64,000 nucleotides of DNA from contig CAWKAL010000045.1 in assembly GCA_963847575.1 (NCBI GenBank), positions 1 through 64,000 on the forward strand. The letters are read 5' to 3'. Source of the DNA: JASBSR01 sp963847575 (lineage in GTDB: Bacteria; Pseudomonadota; Gammaproteobacteria; SZUA-229). Positions within the stretch are counted from its first letter, which is position 1. Each line of letters opens with the position of its first letter. The position numbers and the translations under genes were made by a program. Below the pieces are notes generated by a model. It was not told where the DNA came from. It was given only the letters and a program-made list of their open reading frames with translations, and did no database searches. Positions 25,575-34,594 of the stretch are shown piece by piece.

Positions 25575-27611
25575 ATGACGACTCGAACCTCTATTCCGCC
25601 GGCGCGCAATATCCTGGTCACCAGTGCACTGCCCTATGCCAATGGCCCGATACACCTCGGCCACCTGGTGGAATATATCCAGACCGATATCTGGGCGCGG
25701 TTTCAGCGTTTGCGTGGTAACACCTGCTATTACGTCTGCGCTGACGATGCCCACGGCACCCCGATCATGCTGCGTGCGCGCCAGGACGGTATTACACCGG
25801 AAAGCCTGATCGCTGATATGCAGAAACAACATGAGGCCGATTTCGCCGATTTCAACATCGTGTTCGATAATTACTACAGCACACACTCTGAAGAAAATCG
25901 CCAGCTCGCCAGTGACATCTATATCAAGCTGCGCGAAGACGGCCATATCGCCACGCGCACCATCAAGCAGGCCTACGATCCCGAAGCACAGATGTTTCTG
26001 CCCGACCGGTTCATCAAAGGCACCTGCCCGAAATGCGGCGCTGATGATCAGTACGGTGACAATTGCGAAGTCTGCGGTTCTACCTACGCGGCCACTGAGC
26101 TAAAAAATCCGGTGTCCGCAGTGAGTGGTGCGACCCCGATCGAAAAAGATTCAGAACAATATTTTTTCAAGCTCAGCGATTTCAGCGACATGCTCAAGCA
26201 GTGGATGAAAGCCGGCCACGTGCAGACCGAAATCGCCAACAAGCTCGATGAATGGTTGCAGGAAGGCTTGCAGGACTGGGATATTTCGCGCAATGCGCCC
26301 TACTGGGGATTTGAAATTCCCGATGCGCCCGGTAAATATTTTTATGTCTGGATGGATGCACCAATTGGCTACATGGCCAGTTTTAAAAACCTGTGCGACA
26401 AAACCGGAATTAACTTTGACGATTACTGGCGCACGAACGGCAACACCGAGCTGTATCATTTTATCGGCAAGGACATCGCACGTTTCCACACCCTGTTCTG
26501 GCCTGCCGTGCTCACCGCCGCAGGCTACCGCACACCGACAGCGGTGTACTGTCATGGCTTTCTCACCGTCAATGGCCAGAAAATGTCGAAGTCGCGCGGC
26601 ACCTTCATCAAGGCGCGCACTTATCTCGATCACCTGAGCCCGGAATACCTGCGTTATTACTACGCCGCCAAACTGTCTGACAGTGTTGATGATATCGACC
26701 TGAACCTCGAAGACTTCATGCAGCGGGTGAATTCAGACCTGGTCGGCAAAGTGGTCAACATCGCCAGCCGTTGCGCCGGCTTCATCAGCAAAAAATTTGA
26801 TGGCACGCTCGCCGCACAATTACCCGATGAAGCCCTGCATCAGCAACTGGTGAGCGCGGGTGACATCATCGCCGCGCATTTTGAAAACCGCGAATACAGC
26901 AAGGCGGTGCGCGAGATCATGGCGCTGGCCGATCAAGCCAATGTGTATATCGACGAACATAAACCCTGGGCGCTGGCCAAAGAAGCCGGGCGCGAGGCCG
27001 AGGTGCACGCTATCTGCAGCCAGGGCCTGAATATGTTCCGGGTGCTCATGACCTATTTAAAACCGATCTTGCCAGCGACCGCGGCAAAATCAGAAGCCTT
27101 TCTCAATACCGAACTGAGCTGGGCAAGCTTGCCCCTACCCCTGCTCAATCACACGATTAACAAGTTCAAACCCCTGATGACCCGAATCGAAAAAACCCAG
27201 ATTGACGCCATGACTGAAGATTCAAAAGAAAGCATGCAATCCGCCCCTGCCGCGACCGGCCCACTGGCTGACGATCCTGTCAGTGCCGAAATAAACTACG
27301 AGGATTTCGCCAAAATCGATTTACGCATCGCGAAAATCGTCAAGGCCGAACATGTCGAAGGCGCAGACAAATTGTTACAGCTGACACTCGATATCGGCGG
27401 TGAAACCAGGAACGTATTTGCCGGTATCAAATCGGCCTACCAGCCGGCCGATCTCGAAGGCAAGCTCACCGTGATGGTCGCCAATCTTGCGCCGCGTAAA
27501 ATGCGTTTTGGCATGTCCGAAGGCATGGTGCTGGCAGCCGGCCCCGGTGGCACTGATTTATTCGTGCTGCACCCGGATGACGGCGCCCGACCCGGCATGC
27601 GTGTCAAATAG
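25575..27611 (+). CDS. metG: Methionyl-tRNA synthetase
   Basis: Class I synthetase, 678 residues, with a C-terminal tRNA-binding extension. The HIGH motif is ALPYANGPIHLGHLVEYIQT, the zinc knuckle is CPKCGADDQYGDNCEVCGS, and KMSKS is in NGQKMSKSRGTF. From about residue 575 an EMAPII/Trbp111-like OB-fold follows (DFAKIDLRIAKIVKAEHVEG). I use the ATG at 25575 (MTTRTSIPPARNILVTSALP). The frame opens earlier at 25494 without family residues. Confidence 0.97.
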   Translation: MTTRTSIPPARNILVTSALPYANGPIHLGHLVEYIQTDIWARFQRLRGNTCYYVCADDAHGTPIMLRARQDGITPESLIADMQKQHEADFADFNIVFDNYYSTHSEENRQLASDIYIKLREDGHIATRTIKQAYDPEAQMFLPDRFIKGTCPKCGADDQYGDNCEVCGSTYAATELKNPVSAVSGATPIEKDSEQYFFKLSDFSDMLKQWMKAGHVQTEIANKLDEWLQEGLQDWDISRNAPYWGFEIPDAPGKYFYVWMDAPIGYMASFKNLCDKTGINFDDYWRTNGNTELYHFIGKDIARFHTLFWPAVLTAAGYRTPTAVYCHGFLTVNGQKMSKSRGTFIKARTYLDHLSPEYLRYYYAAKLSDSVDDIDLNLEDFMQRVNSDLVGKVVNIASRCAGFISKKFDGTLAAQLPDEALHQQLVSAGDIIAAHFENREYSKAVREIMALADQANVYIDEHKPWALAKEAGREAEVHAICSQGLNMFRVLMTYLKPILPATAAKSEAFLNTELSWASLPLPLLNHTINKFKPLMTRIEKTQIDAMTEDSKESMQSAPAATGPLADDPVSAEINYEDFAKIDLRIAKIVKAEHVEGADKLLQLTLDIGGETRNVFAGIKSAYQPADLEGKLTVMVANLAPRKMRFGMSEGMVLAAGPGGTDLFVLHPDDGARPGMRVK

Positions 27612-27856
27612 ACCACTGGTCCCACATCCGTAAAAGCCCGTGCCATCGCGGGCAATGCCACTCGCGCCCATTCCCGGACAATACACACAGCACGATCGAG
27701 TGGCGCCAGCCCGGGATGATGGCTTTTTCACCCGCCCGCACGGCATCACCTATTATCCCGAAACAGCCCGATTTTCCCCTGAAATAGGCTAGGCTCCTAG
27801 TGATATACAGCGTCTTGCTGCGCTGTTACAACCGCCACCGTGTGTGAGGATTCAGA

Positions 27857-29164
27857 TTGCGAGTGCTAGTGCTAGAGAAGAGCCGCCTGTTCCAGAAAGT
27901 TCTGCGTGAACAACTGGAAGCACTCGACTGCGAGGTCGATTGTGCGCGGACTGGCGAGGACGCGCTGGAATGCCTGCACGCTAACGAATATGGCCTGATT
28001 ATTGCGAGTCAGCATGCATTCGATGGCAGCTGTGCAAAATTTACCGACTACTACACCTCGATGAAAAATCGCTGCCCGGCGATGCTGCTCACCTCCGAGC
28101 CCAATGAAACCCTGCTGAACCGGGCCCGTGCTGCGGGAATTACCGATATTTTCCCGAAATCCAACCTGGCCTATATGGCTGACAGTATTCGCTACATTGT
28201 AAACGGCGAAAGCCTGATCGACATCAAGGGCGGCCGCGTACTCTACATCGAAGACAGCCGCGCGGTGGCACACGCGATGACGCGCTATCTTAAAAAACTC
28301 AACCTGGTGATTACGCATTACGACAATGCCGAGCAGGCGCTGAGCGATTTCAACGCCCATGACTACGACCTGGTGATTACCGATATTATGCTCGAAGGCA
28401 GCATCGACGGGGTGGCGCTGGTACGCATGATACGTGCGCAAAAAACCAACCAGTCACAAACCCCCATACTCGCCCTCACCAGCTATGACGACCCGCACCG
28501 GCGCATCGAGTTATTCCGCGCAGGCGTAAATGACTATGTCACCAAACCACCGGTGGAAGAAGAACTCGCCGCGCGCGTCAATAATCTGATTACAAATAAA
28601 CGGCTGCTTGACCATGTCCGCCAGCAGAAACATTCGCTGCTCGAGCTGGCGATGAAAGACCAGCTGACAGGCTGCCATAACCGCCACAGCCTGGCAGAAT
28701 ACGCCCCCAAGATGCTGGCTGATGCGGAACGCTATAAATATTCGTTGTCAATTTTGATTCTTGACCTGGACCATTTCAAAATCATAAATGACGAGTACGG
28801 CCATACCGTCGGTGACGATGTACTCGCGGATGTCGGCAAGCAGCTCCGCTCCTGTTGCAGGCAGGGCGATTTCATTTGCCGACTCGGTGGTGAGGAATTT
28901 ATCCTGCTATTACCGCATTGCGATGCCATCCACGCATTGAACAAGGCCGAGGAAATTCGCGGCCAGATTGAAAACAGCATGCCGGCAGGTATTCGAATCA
29001 CGGCAAGCATAGGCGTAACAACATTCAGCGAAAGTCATAAACTGAATTTTGACAACCTTTACAAGGAAGCCGATGAAGCGGTCTATCATTCCAAGGAAAC
29101 CGGCCGCAACAAGGTAAGCAAGGCAGTGCCGAAGGCAACATCAGTCAAGCATGCTAATCACTAA
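27857..29164 (+). CDS. Response regulator with two receiver domains and a GGDEF domain (diguanylate cyclase)
   Basis: A 435-residue PleD-like protein. Residues 1-118 form a degenerate receiver: VLVLEKS replaces the acidic pair and LIIASQHAF lacks the phosphoacceptor Asp. Residues 128-250 form a canonical receiver (VLYIEDS, DYDLVITDIMLEG with the phosphorylatable Asp, DYVTKPP with Lys). The GGDEF domain from about 270 has the active-site loop RLGGEEFILLLP, so it should make c-di-GMP. The usual inhibitory-site RxxD five residues before GGEEF reads RQGD in CRQGDFICRLGGEEF, so feedback inhibition is possible. The start is a TTG at 27857 behind GAGGATT. No sensor kinase is adjacent. Confidence 0.92.
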   Translation: MRVLVLEKSRLFQKVLREQLEALDCEVDCARTGEDALECLHANEYGLIIASQHAFDGSCAKFTDYYTSMKNRCPAMLLTSEPNETLLNRARAAGITDIFPKSNLAYMADSIRYIVNGESLIDIKGGRVLYIEDSRAVAHAMTRYLKKLNLVITHYDNAEQALSDFNAHDYDLVITDIMLEGSIDGVALVRMIRAQKTNQSQTPILALTSYDDPHRRIELFRAGVNDYVTKPPVEEELAARVNNLITNKRLLDHVRQQKHSLLELAMKDQLTGCHNRHSLAEYAPKMLADAERYKYSLSILILDLDHFKIINDEYGHTVGDDVLADVGKQLRSCCRQGDFICRLGGEEFILLLPHCDAIHALNKAEEIRGQIENSMPAGIRITASIGVTTFSESHKLNFDNLYKEADEAVYHSKETGRNKVSKAVPKATSVKHANH

Positions 29165-29406
29165 CAACACCTGAACTGAAAAACCGCGAGAAACCACAGC
29201 GCGCTCATCATGCGACTGGCCCACGCTGCTTTCGCCTCGGTATGGCCATACGGGTCCCCCATCGCCGACACCACACTCTGCTCCCACATACGATTGAGAA
29301 TATAGGACAGACACAACAATGTTGTCATCGCGACAGTCATCAATAAGCAGAACATTTCAGGGTTTGAATTTATTAACACGGCAATGTCCTTACTTGTCAG
29401 TAACAT
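29161..29406 (-). CDS. Small membrane protein of unknown function
   Basis: An 81-residue open frame with two hydrophobic stretches (MFCLLMTVAMTTLLCLSYIL and MMSALWFLAVFQF). No family was recognised. It overlaps the SnoaL-like gene upstream by 17 bases on the same strand and interlocks its stop with the diguanylate cyclase gene (CTAA), which favours a real gene at the end of the MarR-linked operon. Confidence 0.5.
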   Translation of the reverse strand: MLLTSKDIAVLINSNPEMFCLLMTVAMTTLLCLSYILNRMWEQSVVSAMGDPYGHTEAKAAWASRMMSALWFLAVFQFRCC

Positions 29407-29854
29407 TTAATACAGCTGCCTGGTAAGCGTGCAGCAAGGCGGGATTATCAATCGAGCCGTGGTGATGAAGTTGTCGCCAGACTGAATCAACGCGCTGGTA
29501 AATGCGCGTAGTGCGAATCGCCAGCGCGAGCTGCACATCATTTTTTTTAAACCAGCCACGCTCGCGACCAACGGCACAGAACATATCGCCGGTTTGATTG
29601 ATACTAAAATCATGGAACTCGACATAAACCTGTGCCGGTCCGTTAAACAGCTTCAGATATACCGTTTCGATTTGAGGCCAGCCATGTTTCACATCACCCA
29701 GCGGATTTGACATCGATGCCGATGCTGACGGCCACCAGTTATCCGCCATGCGCGATATATCACGCTGGTTAAACGCCTTATAAAAATTCACCAGCGCGGC
29801 ATAGGGCGTACCCGCGTCCGCATCCGTTTCGGATCCATTGATGGTATTTTGCAT
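29390..29854 (-). CDS. SnoaL/NTF2-like domain protein
   Basis: A small NTF2-fold protein of about 154 residues (YAALVNFYKAFNQRDISRMA, VYLKLFNGPAQVYVEFHDF and ERGWFKKNDVQLALAIRTTR). Proteins of this type are ketosteroid-isomerase-like enzymes or ligand-binding subunits, and the substrate is unknown. The frame opens at 29881, but that ATG is inside the MarR-type palindrome. The ATG at 29854 has GAGG seven bases before it and is my choice. The palindrome at 29868-29883 lies directly upstream, so the gene should be repressed by the neighbouring MarR protein. Confidence 0.72.
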   Translation of the reverse strand: MQNTINGSETDADAGTPYAALVNFYKAFNQRDISRMADNWWPSASASMSNPLGDVKHGWPQIETVYLKLFNGPAQVYVEFHDFSINQTGDMFCAVGRERGWFKKNDVQLALAIRTTRIYQRVDSVWRQLHHHGSIDNPALLHAYQAAVLNVTDK

Positions 29855-29867
29855 CGCTCGCCTCATA

Positions 29868-29883
29868 AGTTGTATATACAACT
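29868..29883. promoter_or_regulatory. MarR-type operator, copy 2
   Basis: AGTTGTATATACAACT, a perfect 16-bp palindrome, differs from the copy before marR only in the central two positions of each half (TATA against CGTA centre). It is between the marR stop and the SnoaL-like gene start, where it could block initiation of a separate transcript. Confidence 0.72.
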
Positions 29884-29912
29884 GTTACAATAAAAAAATA
29901 CATCAGCCTGAT

Positions 29913-30320
29913 TCATTGCAGCCGGTTACCGGTTTCACGCATGCGTGCGACCAGCTCGTTCAGGCTCGATTTACCCATGGTCTTGAGCATTTCCTGGTAC
30001 AGCGCATCACCTTTTTTATTGAGACGGGTTTTGATTTTTTTTGCCTGCAGCGTCGGCTTAACCATAGTTTCACGTCCTGTCCTGGTTCGCGTTACCAGCT
30101 GTTTGTCTTCGAGCACATTGATAAATCGTGTGACGGTGGATTTTTCAAGCTTGAGTTCGCCCGCTATGCGCGTCTGGGTAATGCCCGGGTTCTCCAGTAC
30201 CAGGCGTAACAGGTAGGCGTGCGCAGGCGACAGGTCAAACTCGGCGAACGCTTGATCCCAGATAGCATTCACCTTGCGCGCCAGCGCGTTCACATTGAAA
30301 TACAGGCAACGTTCAAACAT
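29913..30320 (-). CDS. MarR family transcriptional regulator
   Basis: A 135-residue winged-helix regulator. The core shows the recognition region ITQTRIAGELKLEKSTVTRF (about residues 52-71) and the wing KQLVTRTRTGRETMVKPTL. MarR proteins bind palindromes as dimers and release DNA on binding small phenolic or oxidising ligands. Identical half-sites AGTTGTA/TACAACT lie 22 bases upstream of its ATG and again downstream before the SnoaL-like gene, so autoregulation and control of that gene are likely. The effector is unknown. Confidence 0.88.
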   Translation of the reverse strand: MFERCLYFNVNALARKVNAIWDQAFAEFDLSPAHAYLLRLVLENPGITQTRIAGELKLEKSTVTRFINVLEDKQLVTRTRTGRETMVKPTLQAKKIKTRLNKKGDALYQEMLKTMGKSSLNELVARMRETGNRLQ

Positions 30321-30341
30321 GATGTGAGTCTAGACCAAATT

Positions 30342-30357
30342 AGTTGTACGTACAACT
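30342..30357. promoter_or_regulatory. MarR-type operator, copy 1
   Basis: AGTTGTACGTACAACT is a perfect 16-bp palindrome 22 bases before the marR start codon. With the second copy it gives a consensus AGTTGTA-two bases-TACAACT-like site. Confidence 0.72.
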
Positions 30358-30387
30358 TTTATTGCAGAATCACGAGCGACGCCTGGT

Positions 30388-31494
30388 TTAATCAGCCACC
30401 ACGCGATTGCGCCCGAGCTGCTTGGCACGCATCAGCGCCTTGTCTGCCTTATTGAGGATTTGTTCAGAAATTTCCGCAGCATCGCCGATGCTGGCTTTCA
30501 CCGGCATAAAGCTGGCGAGGCCTATTGATATGGTGATGAGTATTTTATTCCCCGTGCTGACTTCGACAGGCGTATTCAGAATGGTTTTGCGAACACGCTC
30601 GGCAGTCTCCATGGCAACACGATTATCTGCACCGGGCAGCATGATGACAAATTCCTCGCCACCATAACGCGCTACCACGTCACCCAGCCGCACCACATGC
30701 ATCATGATGTCCGACACTGCCTGCAGCACCTGGTCACCGACATCATGCCCATGGGTATCATTGACCTGTTTGAAATAATCCACATCGAGGTAGAGGCACG
30801 ACAGGGGTTTGCCTTCACGCAAGGTACGGCTGACTTCGATGCCCATGCGGCGTTCCAGCTCGCGCCGGTTGGACAGGCCGGTGAGTGCGTCGGTAAAACT
30901 CAGTCGGCGTAATTGTTCGTAATGCAGGCAGTTTTCGACGCAAATGGCGGCAATAATACTCAGCCGTTGCAGAAATTCTGTCGCCGCACCGGGCTGGTAT
31001 CGGTCCAGCCGTTTGCTGAACATGGCGAGACAACCAATGATGCTGTCGCGTCTTATCAGCGGCAGCAACGCGACGCTGCCGGGGCCTTGCGGCGACGCAT
31101 CGAACAGCCAGCCATGCTGGTATTCATCATAGCTGGCAAGTACCGGCGCGTGGCCGAAGCCGAGCAGGCGCTCAATACTGGACATTCTGTTGAGCAGCAG
31201 GATGCCACCGGAACGTTCGTCATCGGGCTGGGTGCCGAGGATATTGCGGATGATGTCACCATCATCGGCCAGCGCCAGGCAGACCGCATCAAGATCAGCC
31301 AGTGCCCTGAAATCACCGCGCAGGTAACTCGATATCGCGGCAAAATCCTGTGCTGCCAGCAGCGCAAATTCAATCGACTGAAACCGGTTATGGACCGATT
31401 CGTTATGACGCGCAGCACTCAACAGCTCCCTGACCTGTTTGCGCAGACGCTCAACATCCTGGTCAATCTCCAGCAGCTCACCGCTCTCGCTCAT
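30388..31494 (-). CDS. Diguanylate cyclase with N-terminal DUF484/GAF-like domain
   Basis: A 368-residue protein. Residues 10-200 look like a DUF484 or GAF sensor module (LLEIDQDVERLRKQVRELL coiled start, SVALLPLIRRDSIIGCLAMF). The GGDEF domain starts near 205 (TDALTGLSNRRELERRMG) with the catalytic loop RYGGEEFVIMLPG and SIGLASF. It should therefore synthesise c-di-GMP. There are no membrane segments. It is the second cyclase within four kilobases and divergent from the rnf operon. Confidence 0.9.
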   Translation of the reverse strand: MSESGELLEIDQDVERLRKQVRELLSAARHNESVHNRFQSIEFALLAAQDFAAISSYLRGDFRALADLDAVCLALADDGDIIRNILGTQPDDERSGGILLLNRMSSIERLLGFGHAPVLASYDEYQHGWLFDASPQGPGSVALLPLIRRDSIIGCLAMFSKRLDRYQPGAATEFLQRLSIIAAICVENCLHYEQLRRLSFTDALTGLSNRRELERRMGIEVSRTLREGKPLSCLYLDVDYFKQVNDTHGHDVGDQVLQAVSDIMMHVVRLGDVVARYGGEEFVIMLPGADNRVAMETAERVRKTILNTPVEVSTGNKILITISIGLASFMPVKASIGDAAEISEQILNKADKALMRAKQLGRNRVVAD

Positions 31495-31665
31495 AGCATT
31501 GCACTCCCGTCTCTAGCCAAATGTACTGAAACCCGGATCAACTGGCGCCAATCATATCCGCTTTTGCGCGCGCTGGCAGCATTCACGTGCCGGCTGACTA
31601 TTCCCCCAATCGTGCAGATGATTTACTGCACACTTATATAGTGTTCTTTTTGATACACTTGCGCG

Positions 31666-32247
31666 ATGACAGAATACGCCCTCATCCTGCTCAGCACCAT
31701 CCTGGTGAATAATTTCGTGCTGGTGAAATTTCTTGGCCTGTGCCCGTTTATGGGTGTGTCGCGCAAGCTCGAAACCGCCATGGGCATGGCGCTGGCGACC
31801 ACCTTTGTGCTTACCCTGTCTTCGGTCAGCGCCTACCTGGTGAATGAATTCATCCTGGCGCCGCTCGGCATCGAGTTCATGCGTACCATCATGTTCATCC
31901 TGGTCATCGCAGTCGTGGTGCAGTTCACCGAAATGGTGGTGCATAAAACCAGCCCGCTGCTGTACAACGTGCTGGGTATATTTCTGCCGCTGATCACCAC
32001 CAACTGCGCCGTGCTCGGTGTCGCCCTGCTCAACGTCCAGCAACAACACGGTTTCCTGGAATCACTATTCTATGGATTCGGCGCCGCAGCGGGCTTCTCC
32101 ATGGTGCTGATCCTGTTTGCTGCCATGCGTGAACGCATAAACACCGCTGACGTACCGGAAATTTTTCAGGGTACATCTATCGCACTGATTACCGCCGGCA
32201 TCATGTCGCTGGCTTTTATGGGCTTTGCAGGCCTGATCAAGGTCTGA
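31666..32247 (+). CDS. rnfA: Rnf electron-transport complex subunit A
   Basis: Integral membrane subunit of the Rnf (Rsx) complex, which couples ferredoxin and NADH redox to ion flow and can reduce SoxR. The 193 residues form six helices, with the family start YALILLSTILVNNFVLVKFL and GLCPFMGVSRKLETAMGMAL. The cysteine in NNFVLVKFLGLCP and that in TTNCAVLG bind a 2Fe-2S cluster between RnfA and RnfE, as known for the family. It is first in the canonical ABCDGE order. Confidence 0.96.
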   Translation: MTEYALILLSTILVNNFVLVKFLGLCPFMGVSRKLETAMGMALATTFVLTLSSVSAYLVNEFILAPLGIEFMRTIMFILVIAVVVQFTEMVVHKTSPLLYNVLGIFLPLITTNCAVLGVALLNVQQQHGFLESLFYGFGAAAGFSMVLILFAAMRERINTADVPEIFQGTSIALITAGIMSLAFMGFAGLIKV

Positions 32248-32307
32248 ATAACAATTGATAACGACTATGTGGCCCGTGACAGAAACTGAATTCCGCCCGC
32301 TACGCGC

Positions 32308-32871
32308 ATGCTAACCGTGGTCATCACGCTTGCTGTGATCTCGGCAGTCTTCGGCCTGGTGCTGGGGTATTCGGCGATCCGCTTCAAGATCGAAGGCGAC
32401 CCCGTGGTCGAACAGATCGACTCAATACTGCCGCAGACCCAGTGCGGCCAGTGCACCTATGCCGGTTGCCGGCCCTATGCCGAAGCCATTGCCCGCGGTG
32501 AAGCCGATATCAACCAGTGCCCACCCGGTGGTGAAGCCACCATCGTCGCGCTCGCCGATTTGCTCGGCGTCGAAGTCAAACCGTTGAACGCCGAACACGG
32601 CACAGTCAAAGAAGTCAAAACCGTGGTGCGTATCGACGAGCAGGTATGTATCGGCTGCACACTGTGTATCCAGGCCTGTCCGGTGGATGCGATACTTGGC
32701 GCCGCCAAACACATGCATACCGTCATCACCAGTGAATGCACCGGCTGCGATTTATGTATACCGCCCTGCCCGGTCGACTGCATTTATGTTGAAACCGTCG
32801 AACCCACACTCAACACCTGGAAATGGGAACTGCCCGCCGCCGACCACGTCGCACCGAGGCCAGCCAAATGA
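32308..32871 (+). CDS. rnfB: Rnf complex subunit B (ferredoxin-type)
   Basis: A 187-residue Fe-S protein with one N-terminal helix (TVVITLAVISAVFGLVLGYS). The 4Fe-4S domain has CGQCTYAGCRPYAEAI and NQCPPGG. Two ferredoxin motifs follow (CIGCTLCIQACPVDAI and CTGCDLCIPPCPVDCI). It takes electrons from or gives them to soluble ferredoxin. Its TGA overlaps the rnfC ATG. Confidence 0.96.
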   Translation: MLTVVITLAVISAVFGLVLGYSAIRFKIEGDPVVEQIDSILPQTQCGQCTYAGCRPYAEAIARGEADINQCPPGGEATIVALADLLGVEVKPLNAEHGTVKEVKTVVRIDEQVCIGCTLCIQACPVDAILGAAKHMHTVITSECTGCDLCIPPCPVDCIYVETVEPTLNTWKWELPAADHVAPRPAK

Positions 32872-34580
32872 GCATGCCCGCAGAGCCAACAGGCGCACTA
32901 TCACAGTTTCACGGCGGGCTTAAACTCGAAGGCCACAAGCACCTGTCCACGCGCACCCCGATTGCACAAATGCCACCGCAAGATCGTTACATTATCCCGC
33001 TGATGCAACACATCGGCCAGGCGGGGGATGTACTGGTGCACACCGGGGAACGTGTGCTCAAGGGGCAGATGCTGGCACAACCGCACCAGCTGGTGAGCGC
33101 AGCGATTCATTCACCTGTGTCGGGCACGGTACGTGATATCGGCAACTACCCGGTGCCGCATCCTTCCGGCATCAGTGCGCAATGCATCGTGATTGATAAC
33201 GACTACAAGGACGAGTGGGTCGAACACAGCGCTGTGGGTGAAGAATGTTTTCACATGACATCAACTGCGCTGCGCCGGATCATTCGTGACGCCGGCATTG
33301 TCGGCCTCGGTGGCGCAGGTTTTCCGACCGCGGTCAAACAAACTGAAATTGATATTCACACGCTGATTATCAACGGTGTTGAATGCGAACCCTATATCAG
33401 CTGCGACGATATGCTCATGCGCGAACGTGCGCGTGAAATCGTCGCCGGTAGTGAAGTCATTGGACACATTATTAAAGCGCGCGAAATCATAATCGCGATT
33501 GAAGACAACAAACCTGAAGCCATCGCTGCAATGCAGGCCGCGATCGAAGAAGACACCACCGGTTATTTCCGGTTACAGGCCGTGCCGACAATTTATCCCA
33601 GCGGCGGCGAAAAGCAGATCATCAAGGTGGTGCTCGACAAAGAAGTCCCGATCAACGGACTGCCCAATGACATCGGCGTGCTGTGCCAGAACGTGGGCAC
33701 GGCGTATGCGATCTGCCGCGCAATTTACCACGGCGAGCCCCTGCTCTCGCGCATTGTCACCATTACCGGTCACGGGGTGCAGCACCCGCAAAATCTCGAC
33801 GTCGCAATCGGTACGCCCATGCAGGCCTGCATAGATTATTGCGGCGGTTATAACGAACAACACAGCCGCATGATTATGGGCGGACCGATGATGGGCTTCG
33901 CGGTGCAAAGCGACCAGATGCCCATTATCAAGCTGACCAACTGTTTACTGGTCACGGGCGATGAAGATACACCGGCGTTGCCCGCCTCGACGGCGCACCT
34001 GCCCTGCATACGCTGCGCGCGCTGTGTCGATGTCTGTCCCGCCAACCTGCTGCCGCAGCAACTGTACTGGTACGCGGCAGCACAAAATTTTGAACGCGTG
34101 GTGGACTATCACCTGTTCGACTGTATCGAATGTGGCTGCTGTGCCTATGTCTGCCCGAGCCGAATTCCGCTGGTGCAGTATTTCCGTTTTGCAAAATCAG
34201 AAATCTGGGAGCAGGAGCGTCAGCGCAAGAAAGCGGATATCGCACGCGAACGTCACGAAGCACACCAGGCACGACTGGAAAAACAGAAACAGGAACGCGA
34301 AGAAAAGCTGCGCAAAAAACGTGAAGCATTGAAAGCCAGGCCTGCCAGTAGCACAGCCGTTGACGCCAAGAAAGCCGCGATCGCCGCCGCGCTTGCACGG
34401 GTTGAAGCTAAAAAGAAACAACAGGGAGTGGCGCCAAAGAACATGGACAATCTCAGCGAAGAACAGCAACAACTGATTGAAGCCGTCGAGAAACGTCGGG
34501 CCCAGGCTATTAACGAGGCCAACAATGAGGCTAACAACCTGGCCACCGATCAGGCCCACACTTCAGCGGACAAACATTGA
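32868..34580 (+). CDS. rnfC: Rnf complex subunit C (NADH-binding)
   Basis: A 570-residue peripheral subunit that binds NADH and FMN and carries two 4Fe-4S clusters. Seen are GLGGAGFPTAVK (Rossmann-type loop), NGVECEPYISCDDMLMRERA, CIRCARCVDVCPANLL and CIECGCCAYVCPSRIPL. From about residue 440 a long charged helical tail rich in Lys, Glu, Arg and Ala follows, as in other gammaproteobacterial RnfC. I use the ATG at 32868, which overlaps the rnfB stop, rather than the earlier open frame. Confidence 0.96.
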   Translation: MSMPAEPTGALSQFHGGLKLEGHKHLSTRTPIAQMPPQDRYIIPLMQHIGQAGDVLVHTGERVLKGQMLAQPHQLVSAAIHSPVSGTVRDIGNYPVPHPSGISAQCIVIDNDYKDEWVEHSAVGEECFHMTSTALRRIIRDAGIVGLGGAGFPTAVKQTEIDIHTLIINGVECEPYISCDDMLMRERAREIVAGSEVIGHIIKAREIIIAIEDNKPEAIAAMQAAIEEDTTGYFRLQAVPTIYPSGGEKQIIKVVLDKEVPINGLPNDIGVLCQNVGTAYAICRAIYHGEPLLSRIVTITGHGVQHPQNLDVAIGTPMQACIDYCGGYNEQHSRMIMGGPMMGFAVQSDQMPIIKLTNCLLVTGDEDTPALPASTAHLPCIRCARCVDVCPANLLPQQLYWYAAAQNFERVVDYHLFDCIECGCCAYVCPSRIPLVQYFRFAKSEIWEQERQRKKADIARERHEAHQARLEKQKQEREEKLRKKREALKARPASSTAVDAKKAAIAAALARVEAKKKQQGVAPKNMDNLSEEQQQLIEAVEKRRAQAINEANNEANNLATDQAHTSADKH

Positions 34581-34594
34581 GGATCTGATGACAC

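Noticed and set aside
27640..27660. Hairpin GCCCGTG/CGCGGGC after metG as a terminator
   Set aside because: It has a short stem with a G-U pair and no T-run.
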